Shown here: one piece after another, positions 4,710 through 5,691 of the stretch
How positions within the stretch are numbered: position 1 is the first letter of the stretch
How the letters are laid out: each line of letters begins with the position of its first letter
Assembly: GCA_017480485.1 (NCBI GenBank)
Contig: JAFVAN010000045.1
Location: 1 to 5,691, forward strand
Direction: 5' to 3'
Source of the DNA: Ruminococcus sp.
GTDB lineage: Bacteria; Bacillota_A; Clostridia; Oscillospirales; Ruminococcaceae
DNA: 5,691 bases
Program-made: the position numbers and the translations under genes
Notes under the pieces: model-generated
The model's input: only the letters and a program-made list of their open reading frames with translations
What the model was told of the DNA's origin: nothing
Databases searched by the model: none

Positions 4710-5391
4710 TATATATTGTTATCCTAATTCAAAAGTATTAGTTAATAAACTAAACCTTCGTTCTGATAATGAATTAGACAAAGCTGAGCAAAACTATACT
4801 TTTTTACGTTTATCTCAGTCGGAAAGGATTAAATCCATTTTTATTGAAGGTTTTAATTATCAAACCTTACTTGAATTACATAAACATATTTTTGGGGATA
4901 TATATGAATGGGCAGGGACAATTAGGGAAACCGAAATATCCAAACGCGAACGGGTGGTAGGCGGCTCTGTAAAATATGCTTATCCCACTACGATAAAATC
5001 TAAAGCAACATACTGTATAGATCATCTGAACAAGCAAGACTGGAATGTTTTATCGCTTGATTTTAAGGCTGAGTTATTTGCAAAAGGAATTGCCTCTCTA
5101 TGGCAAGTTCATCCCTTTCGTGAAGGCAATACGCGAACAATAATTACTTTCGCTTGTGAATTTGCAGATGCCCACGGGTTTCCAATGGACAGGAGTTTGT
5201 TTTCTGAGTACAATACATATACACGTGATGCATTAGTATTGGCAAGTTTAGGCAAATATTCTGAATGCCAACACTTAATAGCTATGTTCAAAGACAGTAT
5301 GGAACAAGGTCCCGAACCTCCCGGCAAGCAGCATGATCAACTGAACGAAGATATAATCATTCCACAAGAAGGCACAAACAATCACAGATAG
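4699..5391 (+). CDS. Fic-family protein AMP-transferase (toxin)
   Basis: A 230-aa Fic/DOC protein. Fic enzymes transfer AMP from ATP to hydroxyl side chains of target proteins; toxin members modify DNA gyrase and topoisomerase IV in other systems. The catalytic motif is HPFREGNTR at residues 138-146, with catalytic His138, Mg-binding Glu142 and Asn144, and Arg146; the usual second Gly is Thr145, a variant seen in some VbhT/Bep-type proteins. Upstream are FGDIYEWAGTIRETEISKR and a substrate-clamping flap near VVGGSVKYAYP. The N-terminal YCYPNSKVLVNKL is typical of class I Fic proteins. There is no BID or other effector domain, only a short polar tail after residue 200. The start, ATG 4699, lies inside the antitoxin gene and has no real SD, so translation depends on coupling. 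Composition is much more AT-rich than the chromosomal genes to the left. Confidence 0.95.
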   Translation: MSYDIYCYPNSKVLVNKLNLRSDNELDKAEQNYTFLRLSQSERIKSIFIEGFNYQTLLELHKHIFGDIYEWAGTIRETEISKRERVVGGSVKYAYPTTIKSKATYCIDHLNKQDWNVLSLDFKAELFAKGIASLWQVHPFREGNTRTIITFACEFADAHGFPMDRSLFSEYNTYTRDALVLASLGKYSECQHLIAMFKDSMEQGPEPPGKQHDQLNEDIIIPQEGTNNHR

Positions 5392-5405
5392 CACTATGAG
5401 AAGAA

Positions 5406-5435
5406 CCGACAAACAATAAGTTTGTCGGCTTTTTT
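5406..5435 (+). terminator. Terminator of the VbhA-fic operon
   Basis: CCGACAAAC (5406-5414) pairs perfectly with GTTTGTCGG (5420-5428) around AATAA, followed by C and a T-tract to 5435. It lies 14 bases after the fic stop and separates fic from the structured region and parA. Confidence 0.9.
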
Positions 5436-5454
5436 GATGGTGTTAAACATCATC
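5436..5454 (+). repeat. 19-nt hairpin (8 bp, 3-nt loop) before the junction RNA
   Basis: GATGGTGT (5436-5443) pairs with ACATCATC (5447-5454) around TAA, with one G-T pair that is G-U on the + strand. It sits directly between the fic terminator and the first base of the three-way junction, with no unpaired base, so it could stack on it. It may be part of the same RNA or a DNA inverted-repeat site. Confidence 0.55.
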
Positions 5455-5527
5455 AGGCACAGGCGAGGTCGCTCCTCGGGGCAGGTTCAAGTGTTCTTCC
5501 CTGCCCTTTCCTGTGCTTTAAGAACAC
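5455..5527 (+). ncRNA. Candidate structured RNA: three-way junction with 8-bp pseudoknot
   Basis: Stem 1 pairs 5455-5463 with 5510-5518 (9 bp, one G-U). Stem 2 pairs CGAGG 5464-5468 with CCTCG 5474-5478, loop TCGCT. Stem 3 pairs GGGCAGG 5479-5485 with CCTGCCC 5500-5506, loop of 14 nt. No base is left unpaired between stems 1 and 2 or 2 and 3; only TTT (5507-5509) lies between 3 and 1. GTGTTCTT in the stem 3 loop (5491-5498) is fully complementary to AAGAACAC (5520-5527), just after stem 1, giving a pseudoknot. It lies 51 bases before parA and is more GC-rich than fic. I do not recognise a named family. A cis-regulator of parA or a copy-control RNA is inferred; no clear promoter was found, so transcription is not proven. 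Confidence 0.65.
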
Positions 5528-5540
5528 GAAATATTATTCT

Positions 5541-5559
5541 CTGATAGATGATCTGTCAG
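5541..5559 (+). promoter_or_regulatory. 19-nt hairpin next to the parA SD
   Basis: CTGATAGA (5541-5548) pairs with TCTGTCAG (5552-5559) around TGA, with one T-G wobble. It ends five bases before the SD (5564-5569). It may be an operator for autorepression, as many ParA proteins repress their own gene, or an RNA hairpin affecting ribosome access. Confidence 0.5.
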
Positions 5560-5578
5560 AAAGAAAGGATTTGATTAG

Positions 5579-5691
5579 ATGAAGAAGAACACAGTAATTG
5601 CTATCGCCAATCAAAAGGGCGGTGCAGGCAAGACAACAACGGCAATCAATATTGGCGTTATCCTGCGGCAGAAAGGCTATAAGGTACTGCT
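5579..5691 (+). CDS. parA: ParA-family ATPase, N-terminal part (3' end outside window)
   Basis: The start ATG 5579 follows AAAGGA (5564-5569) at nine bases. The 37 visible codons read [20 protein letters not shown] and onward through [17 protein letters not shown], the N terminus of a ParA/Soj/MinD-type P-loop ATPase. The deviant Walker A box is KGGAGKTT with signature Lys13 and Lys18. ParA proteins use ATP-dependent nucleoid binding to segregate plasmids, conjugative elements or chromosomes with a ParB partner. Here, beside a Fic toxin-antitoxin pair and downstream of an att site, an element-maintenance role is likely. Whether it is a ParA with an N-terminal DNA-binding domain can be excluded, because the Walker A box begins at residue 13. 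ParB, if present, would be to the right. The frame runs off the window edge. Confidence 0.93.
   Translation, partial: MKKNTVIAIANQKGGAGKTTTAINIGVILRQKGYKVL

Noticed and set aside
5352..5357. TATAAT inside the 3' end of fic as a promoter for the structured RNA
   Set aside because: There is no -35 box, and a transcript would meet the strong terminator at 5406-5435.
5436..5460. CTGATGA on the minus strand as a hammerhead ribozyme core
   Set aside because: No stem II followed by GAAA is found in the right place.
5532..5537. TATTAT as the -10 box of a parA promoter
   Set aside because: No -35 match of more than two bases is present at 16-18 bases spacing, and it lies right after the pseudoknot; not supportable.

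Overview
The window looks like a Clostridia-type (gut Firmicutes) chromosome, possibly Ruminococcaceae/Oscillospiraceae. The signs are strong Shine-Dalgarno (SD) sites, near-consensus sigma-A promoters with TG-extended -10 boxes, a NAD(P) transhydrogenase beta subunit, and a VbhA/Fic plus ParA mobile module. The genus assignment is inference from style, not from a marker gene.

There are two compositional blocks. Bases 1 to about 4032 are a fairly GC-rich chromosomal backbone. It holds the 3' end of pntB, then a strong promoter driving a short structured transcript that ends in an intrinsic terminator (about 453-610). Next come a doubtful basic 64-aa ORF and a tight operon: XRE regulator (822-1370), TldD-like zinc metallopeptidase (1363-2700) and its TldE/PmbA-like partner (2713-3924). 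TldD has the HExxxH and C-terminal Cys zinc ligands; TldE lacks them. This is the usual catalytic/non-catalytic pairing of the TldD/E protease, here with a dedicated regulator whose stop codon overlaps the tldD start.

At 4000-4062 lies a perfect 14-bp terminator followed by an isolated tRNA 3' end on the minus strand (T arm, acceptor 3' strand, CCA). No anticodon arm, D arm or 5' acceptor strand follows. This is what the distal att site of an element integrated in a tRNA 3' end looks like. Everything to its right differs in character. It includes a TTG-initiated 81-aa unknown protein, a region of overlapping palindromes, a VbhA-like antitoxin overlapping a Fic AMP-transferase gene with an HPFREGNTR motif, a terminator, and the start of a ParA-family ATPase running off the right edge. 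The VbhA/Fic genes are very AT-rich. The intact tRNA, and perhaps the integrase, are predicted to lie beyond the right edge.

The most striking unexplained signal is between fic and parA. Bases 5455-5527 can fold into a compact three-way junction with no unpaired bases at two of its three strand crossings. An 8-bp perfect pseudoknot joins the third-stem loop to the 3' tail, and the junction is flanked by two 19-nt hairpins of identical geometry (8 bp, 3-nt loop, 8 bp). All wobble pairs are G-U on the + strand, supporting an RNA transcribed toward parA. I do not recognise it as a named RNA family.
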